Notes under the pieces: model-generated
Databases searched by the model: none
What the model was told of the DNA's origin: nothing
The model's input: the letters and a program-made list of their open reading frames with translations, nothing else
Shown here: positions 46,021 to 57,864 of the stretch, piece by piece
Numbering within the stretch: the stretch's first letter is position 1
Layout: each line of letters starts with the position of its first letter
NCBI GenBank assembly: GCA_028829895.1
Contig: CM054179.1
Coordinates: 50,055,391-50,119,390, forward strand
DNA from: Sinotaia quadrata
Lineage: Eukaryota > Mollusca > Gastropoda > Architaenioglossa > Viviparidae
Length of the DNA stretch: 64,000 nucleotides
Direction: 5' to 3'
Program-made: the position numbers and the translations under genes

Positions 46021-46904
46021 TTATATATAAAAGATACCGTTTAATGTTGCCGCTCTACATAACTTGAAAACGTTTTTCATTTGAGCACTGGTTTGTTTGT
46101 GCTCTGCAATACACGTTAAAACCTTGTTGTGTTCTCTTGCTAAACTATTAACTGGCTCCATTAAAACCTTGTTGTGTTCTCTTGCCAAACTATTAACTGG
46201 CTCCATTAAAACCTTGTTGTGTTCTCTTGCTAAACTATTAACTGGCTCCATTAAAACCTTGTTGTGTTCTCTTGCTAAACTATTAACTGGCTCCATTAAA
46301 ACCTCGTTGTGTTCTCTTGCTAAACTATTAACTGGCTCCATTAAAACCTTGTTCCATAGAACATCAGTTTCGTTGTGTTCTCTTGCTAAACTATTAACTG
46401 GCTCCATTGAAACCTTGTTGTGTTCTCTTGCTAAACTATTAACTGGCTCCATTAAAACCTTGTTGTGTTCTCTTGCTAAACTATTAACTGGCTCCATTGA
46501 AACCTTGTTGTGTTCTCTTGCTAAACTATTAACTGGCTCCATTGAAACCTTGTTGTATTCTCTTGCTAAACTATTAACTGGCTCCATTAAAACCTTGTTC
46601 CATAGAACATCAGTTTCGTTGTGTTCTCTTGCTAAACTATTAATTGGCTCCATTGAAACCTTGTTGTGTTCTCTTGCTAAACTATTAACTGGCTCCATTA
46701 AAACCTTGTTGTGTTCTCTTGCTAAACTATTAACTGGCTCCATTAAAACCTTGTTCCATAGAACATCAGTTTCGTTGTGTTCTCTTGCTAAACTATTAAC
46801 TGGCTCCATTAAAACATTGTTCCATAGAACATCAGTTTCGTTGTGTTCTCTCGCTAAACTATTAACTGGCTCTATTGAAACCTTCCAGTTTGTCTCTGGG
46901 TTTT
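46021..46904 (-). other. Repeat-encoded open frame, possible coding exon
   Basis: The frame is open from a ctgcag acceptor at 46905 to the stop at 46021. It begins NPETNWKVSIEPVNSLAREH and continues as repeats of MEPVNSLAREHNKVL. Variants carry an extra ETDVLWN. It ends in a unique tail (TCIAEHKQTSAQMKNVFKLC onward). Both unit lengths are multiples of three, so the frame is kept throughout. The opposite strand is also open (46097-46921), and neighbouring arrays are plainly non-coding, so this may be chance. Confidence 0.25.
46115..46885. repeat. Minisatellite, units 45 bp and 66 bp, about 16 copies
   Basis: The 45-bp unit is GTTGTGTTCTCTTGCTAAAC plus TATTAACTGGCTCCATTAAA and ACCTT. Four units carry an extra 21 bp containing CCATAGAACATCAGTTTC. 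Changes are mostly single transitions such as ATTAAA/ATTGAA. Confidence 0.95.
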
Positions 46905-46924
46905 CTGCAGACCATACCTGAATA

Positions 46925-47630
46925 AAAGCTATATAAACGCTTCGAATAGATTAGGTATTAAGTTTTGTTGTGTGAATGTTAGATTTCTCAGACTGTCAAT
47001 ATGCGTACTCTTAGATCAGATTGCTAACTACATGAAATCGCTAGATGGTATAAGATGCCCAGCTATTGTAATTCTATAGGGAAATCACAAATTGATCACT
47101 TGCCGGGATTATTATTACGTAACGTAGATGACCACAAGGTGAGTTACCTGACTAGGACAAGACCAAGATGTAATTCTCTAGGAAAACCTTACGAACAACA
47201 CTGTATTAATACACTTGTCAAGAAGAAGGGATGAGTTAAATGTAAAATTTCCTACCATATGAGTGAAAGTTTGACCAATTGCCAGTTAATGATTTTAGTA
47301 GCAAATGTTAAAATGTTTGATCTATCAAATCCACATACTGAATTATTAATTTCTCACTCATCTTCGTGACATTCCTTATCATCTTCACTTTATTAAAATT
47401 CATCTTGTAACGTACATATTGTCTTTGTTTAGTTCTATGGTTTAGTGAGGATACTCACTTGGGATCTCATTGAGCAACTGGGAGGTGTGTCACTCAAATG
47501 ATGTGTTGTCCTAGATTTTAATTAATTTACGGACGACCAAGTTCTTAATTTATAAGAACAGTAGCAATTTAAATGAGGTAATAAAACTTCTATGTGAATG
47601 TCAGCAGTAATCGATAATCTACATCTAAGT
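46925..47630. other. Intergenic, nothing supported
   Basis: Unique AT-rich sequence without notable open frames or repeats. Confidence 0.5.
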
Positions 47631-47635
47631 ACTTA

Positions 47636-47812
47636 GTATTCATTATATCTTATTGTTTACACTTGTCTTCATAATACCTGACCAGCAAGGGTATTTTAAC
47701 AAGAGGGCATTGTCATAAATCTAAATGATATCTTATTGTTTACACTTGTCTTCATAATACCTGACCAGCAAGGGTATTTTAACCAGAGGGCGCTGTCATA
47801 AATCTAAATTAT
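47636..47812. repeat. Tandem duplication, about 82 bp, 2 copies
   Basis: Both copies contain TATCTTATTGTTTACACTTG, CATAATACCTGACCAGCAAG and GTCATAAATCTAAAT with only a few differences. Confidence 0.9.
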
Positions 47813-48469
47813 TCTACCAACTAAGACTTTGGGCAAAAGTAAATTATTCTATGAACAAATATGTAAATATAGATTTTTACATAGATTTTTTTTTCTTTTT
47901 ACAATAACTCACTTACACAATTTTAAAAAGAAAATAGCGGGTTGTCTACATTTGAAAACCATTGTAACAATGCTATTTAGTTGCTCAGAAGCACAGTAAT
48001 AAATTGTGTTCAGCTTTCTGGGGAAATATCATAAGGCTTCTCTCCCCATGTCGTTACATTAATGGCTTCTAGTCTTGCATCTTTAAACGTAATATAAATA
48101 GGCTGTAGAAGCAGGCGCTCAGGTCCAAGTATTATGCGACGCACTTCCTCTCCAGTCCAAAACGAAGTGTAATGGCGATTACGAAAGACTTCAAAGTGTC
48201 ATTGTGCCGTACTTTTGATAACTTTTAGATGACAACGCTTCCAGTCTCGAACCCGATATGAAGGTAAATACAGCGCACACTGAACATAGTGAAAGTACGA
48301 ACGTCCTCTCAATTACAGATAGAAAGAAGACAACTTATTGTCGGTTGTGAGTGCTTTTTATGATATGCTAGCAAAAGCAGGAATGGCAAAAAAGGTTTAG
48401 TCACCATATATTTAAAAAAATCGGAATGACACTTATTTATTAAGAGCAAAAGAGTTTATTGTCTCTAGG

Positions 48470-49010
48470 GCCCAAACTTTTAATTCCTTTATACTTTAGA
48501 GTAAATCAAGTACTGTTTATTGTCCTCTGTTAATGAGACAGTGTGATTCAAAATTCCGTAATACCTCATAATAAATCAAGTGTTATTTATTATCACATTA
48601 TCACTGACAATGAGACAGATGATAATGGCAGCTTCCGACCTAGGTCGATTTCGCTGTCTGGCACGAGATGTACCGCTGTTGGGAGCGTTGAAGATGATGA
48701 TAGAAAGAGTGGAGGGTGGTTGACAGGAATGTTGAGTGGTGAAAATACAATGAAACAATATGAATCAAGATTCCTTTATACCTTACAGTAAATCAATTAT
48801 TATTTATTGTCACTGACAGTGAGGCAGTGTGAAACAAAATTCCTTTATACCTTAGAGTAAATCAATTATTGTTTATTGTCACTGACAGTGAGGCAGTGTG
48901 AATCAAAATCCATTTATACTTTACAACAAATCAATTTTTGTTTATTGTCACTGAAAGTGAGGCAGTGTGAATCAAAATCCCTTTATACCTTACAGTAAAT
49001 CAGTATTGTT
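48470..49010. repeat. Minisatellite, unit about 66-70 bp, about 6 copies with an interruption
   Basis: Units share CCTTTATACCTTAGAGTAAA, TCAATTATTGTTTATTGTCA and GAGGCAGTGTGAATCAAAAT. Unrelated GC-richer sequence (about 48620-48750) interrupts the second or third unit. Confidence 0.85.
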
Positions 49011-49640
49011 TCCTTTCATCCAATAATGGGCAGTGGGATAGCTGCAATGGGGTAGTGGGTGGTTACAAGGATGGCTACAATGAGATAGTAGGTAGTTTTA
49101 TGGATGGCTGCAATGGAATTGTTTGAATGAATTCAAGTAATAATGACACGCATTTGTTTAAGCCACATAGTGTTGTAAGATACGCGCTGTTTTTCATATT
49201 TTCCGGATTTTCTATAGCTAGCAAATGAAACAATGCGAAACACTATGAATTTTTAATTTGTCATGAGTTTGTAATTATTTTCAAGACAAAAGGGCATATT
49301 GTGTTTTATAATTTTTATATTTTTATAGACTTGGGGGGGGGGGGATATTGTCATCTGATAATGATCTTGGTGATAATTATACAGATTTTTTTAAAGTTAA
49401 CATGTAAACTTATTTTCAAGACTTTGAAATTTGGCAATGGCTTTTCTAATTTATAAACAGTTTTAAAAACTTACGTCCCTTGTTATTTATACAAAGAAAT
49501 GCTGTTTTTGTTTTAAAAAACATTGAACAATGATACAAAGTGAGTCATTATCTTATTTTGATATCAAAATGACTTTTATCAATTGACAATAGGATTGTGA
49601 TTAAAATACTAGATGTTGGTCGACAGAAGATTTCAAATAT
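49011..49640. other. Intergenic with a poly-G run
   Basis: A run of about 13 G lies at about 49332-49344. GATGGCTACAATG-like short repeats lie near 49040-49120. No gene was seen. Confidence 0.5.
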
Positions 49641-50160
49641 ATATTCGTAATTACACGCCATTTTGGTAAATATATATTCGTAATTATAACGAACTGCATT
49701 TTGGTAAATATATATTCGTAAATAAAAAGAACGCCATTTTGGTAAATATATATTCGTAATTACACGCCATTTTGGTAAATATATATTCGTAATTATAACG
49801 AACTGCATTTTGGTAAATATATATTCGTAAATAAAAAGAACGCCATTTTGGTAAATATATATTCGTAATTACAACGAACTTCATTTTGGTAAATATATAT
49901 TCGTAATTACAAAGAACGCCATTTTGGTAAATATATATTCGTAATTACAACAAACTGCATTTTGGTAAATATATATTCGTAATTACAACGAACTTCATTT
50001 TGGTAAATATATATTCGTAATTACAACGAACTGCATTTTGGTAAATATATATTCGTAATTACAAAAAACGCAGTTTTGGTAAATATATATTCGTAATTAC
50101 AACGAACTGCATTTTGGTAAATATATATTCGTAAATAAAAAGAAAGCGATTTTGGTAAAT
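49640..50160. repeat. Minisatellite, unit about 37-39 bp, about 13 copies
   Basis: The unit is CATTTTGGTAAATATATATT plus CGTAATTACAACGAACTG, with variants ending AAGAACGC. Minus-strand frames of the ITNIYLPKW type are by-products. Confidence 0.93.
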
Positions 50161-50474
50161 GCTTCTCTGTAAAAACCACTGTTTCAAGAAAACATAACAT
50201 GACAAACGCAGTAATTAATTGAAACACGCATCATCACATTTATTCTATATCCTAATGTGAATACTTTCTGTTTTATATCTTTCTTCTGCTCATCGCCTTT
50301 TGTCCACTCTGTGGATTTTACGGCCGGGATTGGCCAAAGGAAATCAGAATAATAGACATGACTAGGCGATAGGAAAGTAATGAATTAAATGACAGAGTAA
50401 CCAAAATGCTTAAAGGGAATGAAAGCAAATAGTTGTGTGCCCCTGACATAATTGAAAGCGCTGTCGGAACGTGT

Positions 50475-50715
50475 TTTGGAAGTTTGTGATCACATAAAAA
50501 TATATATTTGAGTAATTTACTAAAGCTATATGTTTTGGAAGTGTGTGACCACATAGAAAATATATATTTGAGTAATTTACTAAAGCTATATGTTTTGGAA
50601 GTGTGTGACCACATAGAAAATATATATTTGAGTAATTTACTAAAGCTAGATGTTTTGGAAGTGTGTGATCACATAGAAAATATATATTTGAGTAATTTAC
50701 TAAAGCTATATGTTA
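50475..50715. repeat. Minisatellite, unit 60 bp, 4 copies
   Basis: The unit runs GTTTTGGAAGTGTGTGACCA, CATAGAAAATATATATTTGA, GTAATTTACTAAAGCTATAT. Copies are almost identical. Confidence 0.95.
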
Positions 50716-50814
50716 AGCTCTTACGTGCTGTGTTGGAAAATGATAAAGATTCCCATTTCATTGGAAGTTGCAAAGTTGTTTAGGAATGCAAGAGAAACAT
50801 GTGAAGGACTGACA

Positions 50815-51440
50815 ATTCTACTGTGAACAATAAACTTGTTACTTCGTTACAAAAAGGCGCGAAAGATTATTGTGGCACTCTCTTGACATGGTTATGCACT
50901 GACTATTATATCATATCTCTCTGTAACTCCATTTCTGTTCTCTGATAAGAAAATTCCTGTGATTTATAATGACATTAATCTGTTGAATTATGTGTTAGGA
51001 CATAAGTCTGTATAAACAATCAAACTATTCGAGTGTAGTTCGTGGAAATACTGATGCCAAATAATAATTTAATTGTATTTGTTATATGTATATTTAATTG
51101 TTGATTTAAGTTAAATTTATTGACCTTCTTACACATACTGATAACCTTATGCTGGAGAGAGAATGGGTGGATGGGGGTTCACTCAGTATTGATTAAAGAT
51201 GGATTTATCTTTTCCTTTGGTAAGAACTTTCCCACCGCAGGAAATATTGTGTGAATTTAAATGTTTGTCTTGAATATTGTGGAAGAGAGAAAACGTTTAC
51301 AGCGCCGTGAGAGAGATGAGTGATGACTTCTGGAGAATTATTAATAAAATAAATTAAGATTCTCATCACTTGATATTAGTTATGGATGATTAACACTAAT
51401 AATAATCATAACCAGTAACTAGGGTGGCATTAATGATTGG
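50815..51440 (-). mobile_element. Dispersed 1.3-kb repeat, copy C (truncated)
   Basis: It is inverted relative to copies A and B. It matches copy D over GAACAATAAACTTGTTACTT, GTTCTCTGATAAGAAAATTC, GGAAATACTGATG, ACACATACTGATAACCTTATG, GAATGGGTGGATGGGGG and TCTGGAGAATTATTAATAA. Only about half the element is present. Confidence 0.78.
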
Positions 51441-52070
51441 AATTAACCGCCTTAACCAAATAGAGTTTAAACTAACGGAGGCGCTCGATCAGAATTCTAC
51501 AAAGCGACAAATCTCTAAACAATTTTGCCCAGACTCTCGACTGTCTGAAGCTGAGTTAATCGAAGGCCACGGTCAAAGTAGGTCATTTCTTCATTTATTT
51601 TAACTGTTGTTTTGAAGTCATTGTGTGTGGGTGTGTTTGCTGCTGGGCTATTATGGAAGAGGACTTTACTGAGATATTTTCACTTCCTGTTCGAGAAAAT
51701 AGTGTTTTCACATGTACTACTGCGGTACTAAGATAGTAGGCGTTACTGGTATAGGGAAACAGTGTTTCTCACAAAGCGGCTGACCATTGCAAGAAAAATG
51801 TTTTGTTATTAAGTGTTTGAGGTGAATACTGAATTATTTATGATAAACCTTGTATTTCTACTCTTTTGTTTAATTCCATAAATTAATTTTTTATTATGTA
51901 TGTTTATTTAAATATAATTGTTTATCATATGAGAAGATTATTTTTTGACTTAAATCGCCTGATCAGAATATCTTCTTTATTTTTATCTGTTTGCATTTCC
52001 AGACCCTACTCCATTTTCTTTCCATAAATGTCAGCTGTGGTTGAATAAGTAAATGCTATTTGGTTCCTGA
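51441..52070. other. Intergenic, nothing supported
   Basis: Unique AT-rich sequence without convincing open frames. Confidence 0.5.
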
Positions 52071-52071
52071 A

Positions 52072-52480
52072 TTATTATTTGCCATCAAAGACAATTATTA
52101 TTTTCCATCAAAGACAACTATTATTTGCCATCAAAGACAATTATTATTTGCCATCAAAGACAATTATTATTTGCCATCAAAGACAATTAATATTATTTGC
52201 CATTAAGGACAATTATTATTTACCATCAAAGACAATTATTATTTGCCATCAAAGACAATTATTATTTGCCATCAAAGACAATTATTATTTACCATCAATG
52301 ACAACTATTATTTGCCATCAAAGACAATTATTATTTGCCATCAAAGACAATTATTATTTGCCATCAAAAAGACAATTATTATTTGCCATCAAAGACAACT
52401 ATTATTTGCCATCAAAGACAATTATTATTTGCCATCAAAGACAATTATTTGCCATCAAAGACAATTATTATTTTCCATCC
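52072..52480. repeat. Minisatellite, unit 23 bp, about 18 copies
   Basis: The unit is CCATCAAAGACAATTATTAT plus TTG. All forward frames are open, which accounts for the three overlapping frames at 52079-52578. Confidence 0.95.
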
Positions 52481-53225
52481 GAGAATGCAACCTTCGTTTG
52501 TTACCGTCTCTAAAATGTTCACTTATTAAGCAACAACCATACGTTTACATTTTCAAGGCTTTATTTTTTTATTTTTAAAATACTAGTAATGCACAATTAA
52601 GGTCGTCTTGCTATTTTTTCTTCCACCTTTTTTTGTCGCCAACAATAATAATGACATCAAAAGGGCATGTACTCTGTTGACATCTAACAAGTTCTCTGGC
52701 ACCCATTTAAGTCACAACAAGACTTGTAGTAAAAACAAATAAATGTATGGCCATACGGAAAATTAATGATCGATGAAAGTAGGTGATAAGTTTAAATTAC
52801 TCAACCACTCATGTTAGCAGTCTATCAGTCACACAGTCATTCGATCTTATTTATTATCAGAGTAGCTGTATGTGCCACTGTCCAGCCTAGTTAAATGAAA
52901 AATATCTGAAAGTCAGTGAAAAAGACTTAAAATAAATAAATAATTGATATGACGAGAAATGGATGAAAGTCGAATTAGTCGACATCGTACCAGTCAGGGC
53001 AGTAACACACTGGTATATGAAATTATTTTCCACACAGAATTTCTGCCACAGGTAAGCTTATGAAATCATGTGTAATCTTAAAATTTACTGGTTACATTTA
53101 AACACGCCATTTGAACATGATGAGCTTTGAAGTGCTCTGGTGACATTTAAATACATTAATTAAAACCAACCCTTTGAGGTGTTCTGTTGACATTTAAATA
53201 TATTAATTAATCTCATCACTTTGAA
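52481..53225. other. Intergenic, short diverged repeats at the right end
   Basis: GACATTTAAATACATTAATT-like elements recur about three times at 53080-53245. Otherwise it is unique. Confidence 0.5.
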
Positions 53226-53239
53226 GTGTGTTGTGACAT

Positions 53240-53670
53240 ACATTAATTAATCCTAAATATTGTTGTCTTTGTGTGAAGTACCTGGAAACATTGATGTACT
53301 TTGTTGTCTCTATGTGAAGTACCTGGAAACATTGATGTACTTTGTTGTCTCTTTGTGTGAAGTATCTGGAAACACTGATATACTTTGTTGTCTCTGTGTG
53401 AAGCACCTGGAAACATTGATCTACTTTGTTGTCTCTGCGTGAAGTACCCGGAAACATTGATGTACTTTGTTGTCTCTTTGTGAAGTACCTGGAAACATTG
53501 ATGTACTTTGTTGTCCCTGTGTGAAGTACCTGGAAACATTGATGTACTTTGTTGTCTCTGTGTGAAGCACCTGGAAACATTGATGTACTTTGTTGTCTCT
53601 TTATGACAACTGATGGAATTACCCTTTGAATATTTGGAAAAACTGATGTATTTTGTTGTATCTGTGTGAC
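53240..53670. repeat. Minisatellite, unit 41 bp, about 9-10 copies
   Basis: The unit is TTGTTGTCTCTGTGTGAAGT plus ACCTGGAAACATTGATGTACT. Two edge units carry GACAACTGATGGAATT instead. The minus-strand frames are by-products. Confidence 0.93.
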
Positions 53671-53984
53671 AACTGATGGAATTGTAATTTTCTGAAAAAT
53701 CTTGAATTGTTTTGTTTTGACTGATATGCTAATATTATTTGATCTTATGCCAACTCCTCCGTCAACAACCGGCGAGAATAGGAGCTTACTCAAAGTGAAA
53801 GAGTGTGTGGATATAAAACTGAAGTCGAAATCCTGTCTTGGAATCTAACAACGTCCTATTAAGAAATAACAAACTGATGTAAGGATTACTTACTGAAAAT
53901 AAAATTTACAAAACATAAAATACATGTACACGAGCACACATATATACTCAAATACATGTATATGTAAAATAAAAAATAGATACA

Positions 53985-54145
53985 ATGTAGATAGATAGAT
54001 AGGCAGATAGATAGATGGATGGATGGAAGGATGGATGGATAGATAGATAGATAGATAGATAAACAGATAGATAGATAGATAAATAGATAGATAGCTATGT
54101 AGCTAGGTAGGAAGCTAGCTAGTAGGTAGATAGATAAATAGATAG
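53985..54145. repeat. (GATA)n tetranucleotide tract with GATG and TAGG variants
   Basis: GATAGATAGATA-type tract. Confidence 0.95.
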
Positions 54146-54239
54146 GCAGAAAAACTGGAAGATCAGACGGAAGGAGGGAGGAATGGCTGTTGTTGTTAAG
54201 TTGGGGGCGGGGGCTTCCGCCCATTTCGCGCTAGAAGAA

Positions 54240-54750
54240 AGGGGGAAGGTGGGGGAGGGGGGATAATCTAGAAGAGATGTAAACGTATAATTTTGAAATC
54301 AACAAGTAGTAATTTTTACAGTAGAAAAGATATATCATTTTTTGGTGTAGAGTTTTGAAAGTCAAACTTGTAGTGTCGTTGCTTGCTCTTCCGCTGCAAA
54401 CATGTCTGGCAGGCAAAGGCGGACTTTAGCTTGGAGTTTCGTGAGCTAAAGTTGTGGTGGATGTTGTTGCTGTTGTTTCCGATGTTGGAGAGGGAGGGGG
54501 TGTCTTACACGCTAGTAGCACACCAAGTCTATATCTAGTGTGTAGTGTGTAGTGCGCCTGGGATGTTCAACCCCTTGTCCTTCTCACTAGCGGTGTTGTC
54601 GTCGTTGTTGTTGATGACGCAAGTGGTTCCCGGTTCCGTTGGGATGCACAAAGATGAGCGCTGGCGGTCAGTCCAGGTGGTCGAGCAGCATCTGGGTCAT
54701 GTTCGCAATGGGGTGGTTGTAATATCAACACTTTAGTACTTCTGTTCACT
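54240..54750 (+). mobile_element. Stem-loop repeat family, copy 3
   Basis: It matches copy 1 over ACATGTCTGGCAGGCAAAGG, stem-loop H1 (54423-54452), CTAGTAGCACACCAAGTCTA and GCGCCTGGGATGTTCAACCC, followed by GTTGTTGTTGATG-like sequence. A TGTTG-rich region continues to about 55180 and may or may not belong. The Asn/Thr-rich minus-strand frames (54567-55251) arise from that composition and show no domain. Confidence 0.5.
54423..54452 (+). other. Conserved stem-loop H1, copy 3
   Basis: ACTTTAGCT (54423-54431) pairs perfectly with AGCTAAAGT (54444-54452) around a 12-base loop. Arm bases differ from copy 1, yet pairing is kept. Confidence 0.7.
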
Positions 54751-55374
54751 GTGGTGCCATTGCTGTTATTGTTCCTTTCGTTGTTGTTGATAATTATTTC
54801 TTTGGCGTTGTTTCGACCGTTGTTGTTGGGGTTGTTGTTGCTATATCCGTACATGCTGTGGTGGGCATCGTCTTTTTTCCCCACCCTGTTCTGTTGTTGT
54901 TGTTGACTGGCTTACTATTTTTGTTGTTGTCTGGCTTACTATTTTAGATGTTGTTGCCGTTGTCGGTGCTCCTCTCTGGCAAGGGTGAGAGAGGATGGGC
55001 CTCAAACACCCTAGCAAACTCTTTCCCTGCAGTATCGACTTCGGTCTCAGTCTGCTTGTCTGATTTCTTGTTGATATCTGTTTCCGTCTACATACTTTTT
55101 TTTCCATTTCGATCTTGCTCTTCTGGGTGCCGGCAATTTTTGTTGGTTTCTTTTTCACTTCCTGATTTGTTGTTTTTGTCTGAATATTTGTGGTGCCACT
55201 TGATAGCGATATTGATAAATGAAAATATACACACAATAACAATATACACACATTTCGTATCGAGAGTGATCTTTTATTTTATTATATATTATAAATGCAG
55301 TTTATATACAGACAGAATTTGGAGAAGAATAATAGATAACATAGCACATCTATGCACTTATAATCGAGAGAATG

Positions 55375-55700
55375 TACACAAGTACACAACTCATCAAGAC
55401 TGCATTTATAATCGTGACAAAGCACACAACTCATCAAGACTGCATTTATAATCGTGACAAAGCACACAACTCATCAAGACTGCATTTATAATCGTGACAA
55501 CGCACACAACTCATCAAGACTGCATTTATAATCGTGACAAAGCACACAACTCATCAAGACTGCATTTATAATCGTGACAAAGCACAGAACTAATCAAGAC
55601 TTTGCATTTATAATCGTGACAAAGCACACAACTAATCAAGACTTTGCATTTATAATCGTGACAAAGCACACAACTCATCAAGACTTTGCACGCATAATCA
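55375..55700. repeat. Minisatellite, unit 40 bp, about 8 copies
   Basis: The unit is CATTTATAATCGTGACAAAG plus CACACAACTCATCAAGACTG. Right-hand units have TAATCAAGACTTTG. Confidence 0.95.
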
Positions 55701-56475
55701 AGATAAAGTACACAACACAACTAATACACACAAGTCGATTTATTTCTTTAAGAAGCAGAATAATATTTTACACCTCTAAGCGTTCTATCCACTCTACACA
55801 ATTCTCTTTTTCTTACGACCAACATAGTTCTATTTTATATACGGTATAAAACAAAAATGTCCATACTTTGCCATAAAAAATAGTTTCCAGTTAATTACTT
55901 AAGTACATCCTGACCCTGTCTTAAGTTGTCTCCCCTAATGGCCCTAAAGTTTTCTCCTATTCTTTTTACATTGTACTTGTGTGTCATTTCTCTTGCTGTT
56001 ATTATAAGCACATGTCTTGGAGATACATTTGGGGAGGAAAGGTAAAAGAGAGAATTATTATTGTTTGTGTGTGGTCGAGAGTTTGTCTTTGATTGCAAAA
56101 CAAGAGGGTCACAAATTTAGACTCAAGTGGTCTGATACGTCTTAAAGACAATGGTAGTGACCAGAGTAAAACGCGAGAGGCCCTCTCACCATAATAAATC
56201 GATTTCAAAGCAAAAGCAATAACGCTTCTCTCTCTGCAACACGTACATGATAGGTCCGATGCAATGCCGACTTGCCCAGTACAATCAAAAGAATGACAAA
56301 TGAAACACAATTCACGCGTAGTGGCACAAGCCAATGGATGGGCGACTTGTCTACTCAATCAAAAGACATTCAAAGGAAATTTAAGTTCCTGCATAGCAAC
56401 ACATATACACAAACATATATGTAGACATGTAACGTTAATCGTGTATTTAACAACTAAGTTATTCACATGCACAAA
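55701..56475. other. Mostly unique sequence, no supported gene
   Basis: A 118-codon minus-strand frame (56002-56358) and a 67-codon one (55895-56098) look somewhat protein-like, but contain no motif I recognise and lack clear splice context. Confidence 0.3.
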
Positions 56476-56477
56476 TA

Positions 56478-56660
56478 CATACAAACGTGAATATTAATTA
56501 TAAACGGACATACATACAGACGTGAATATTAATTATAAATGGACATACATACAGACGTGAATATTAATTATAAACGGACATACATACAGACGTGAATATT
56601 AATTATAAACAGACATATATACAGACGTGAATATTAATTATAAACCAGACATACATAAAG
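56478..56660. repeat. Minisatellite, unit 35 bp, about 5 copies
   Basis: The unit is ACAGACGTGAATATTAATTA followed by TAAACGGACATACAT. Confidence 0.93.
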
Positions 56661-57070
56661 TAAGAACAGAAATTACTTCTGTGAATATTAACTATAAACA
56701 GACAACATAAAGTAAGAACAGAAATTACGCCTGTGAATATTAACTATAAACAGACAACATAAAGTAAGAACAGAAATTACGCCTGTGAATATTAACTATA
56801 AACAGACAACATAAAGTAAGAACAGAAATTACGCCTGTGAATATTAACTATAAACAGACAACATAAAGTAAGAACAGAAATTACGCCTGTGAATATTAAT
56901 TATAAAAAGACAACATAAAGTAAGAACAGAAATTACTTCTGTGAATATTAACCACAAACAGACAACATAAAGTAAGAACAGAAATTACTTCTGTGAATAT
57001 TAACTACAAACAGACAACATAAAGTAAGAACAGAAATTACTTATGTGAATATTAACTACAAACAGACGTG
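56650..57070. repeat. Minisatellite, unit 52 bp, about 8 copies
   Basis: The unit is CTGTGAATATTAACTATAAA plus CAGACAACATAAAGTAAGAA and CAGAAATTACGC. It shares GTGAATATTAA-TATAAAC-GACA with the 35-bp array to its left. Confidence 0.93.
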
Positions 57071-57084
57071 TATACTGACAGCTT

Positions 57085-57505
57085 ACGTTGAGAACATTCA
57101 GACAGTTTACTACTACTAACGACGAATATTCAGACAGTTTACTACTACTAACGACGAACATTCAGACAGTTTACTACTACTAACGACGAACATTCAGACA
57201 GTTTACTACTACTAACGACGAACATTCAGACAGTTTACTACTACTAACGACGAATATTCAGACAGTTTACTACTACTAACGACGAACATTCAGACAGTTT
57301 ACTACTACTAACGACGAACATTCAGACAGTTTACTACTACTAACGACGAACATTCAGACAGTTTACTACTACTAACGACGAATATTCAGACAGTTTACTA
57401 CTACTAACGACGAACATTCAGACAGTTTACTACTACTAACGACGAACATTCAGACAGTTTACTACTACTAACGACGAATATTCAGACAGCTTACTATTCC
57501 TAACG
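57085..57505. repeat. Minisatellite, unit 32 bp, about 13 copies
   Basis: The unit is GAACATTCAGACAGTTTACT followed by ACTACTAACGAC, with an ACATTC/ATATTC variant. Copies are very similar. Confidence 0.95.
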
Positions 57506-57860
57506 AGTAAAATAAAGTTGTCTAATCCTATTAACAGGCATGTATCCCAGTGTATCCCCGATTATGCCAGTGTGTTCCAATGTATCCCATCAACATCACA
57601 CCATTCACCACACCCGAATCTTCTCTTATCGTTATTCGTCGTATCCGTCGGATATCGCCCTCATCCAGAAAGTACGTTTTAACGGAAAAGGGTGTAAGAT
57701 GTTGCATTGGCACAGTAATAAAATTAATCGTCTGGATTTCACTAGCCACTATACCTTAAAAGAAGTTATTTAAATGTAGTAATTCGATCTTTCAAAATTT
57801 CTCCAGCTTGCCCCCAAAGAAACTGATCTGTGTTTTAAGACTATTCTTAATCTAGATTAA
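57506..57860. other. Short unique stretch, no supported gene
   Basis: Overlapping frames on both strands (57531-57773) have no recognisable domain. Confidence 0.4.
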
Positions 57861-57864
57861 TCGT

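Noticed and set aside
52079..52578. Long open frames with repeated Ile, Cys, His and Gln
   Set aside because: A 23-bp unit without stops keeps all three frames open; there is no start, splice or domain evidence.
54567..55251. Asn/Thr-rich minus-strand open frames
   Set aside because: They follow from TGTTG-rich sequence next to a repeat copy; no domain or splice support.
56002..56358. 118-codon minus-strand frame with several Cys
   Set aside because: Considered as an exon, but no recognisable motif, conserved spacing or convincing splice sites were found.
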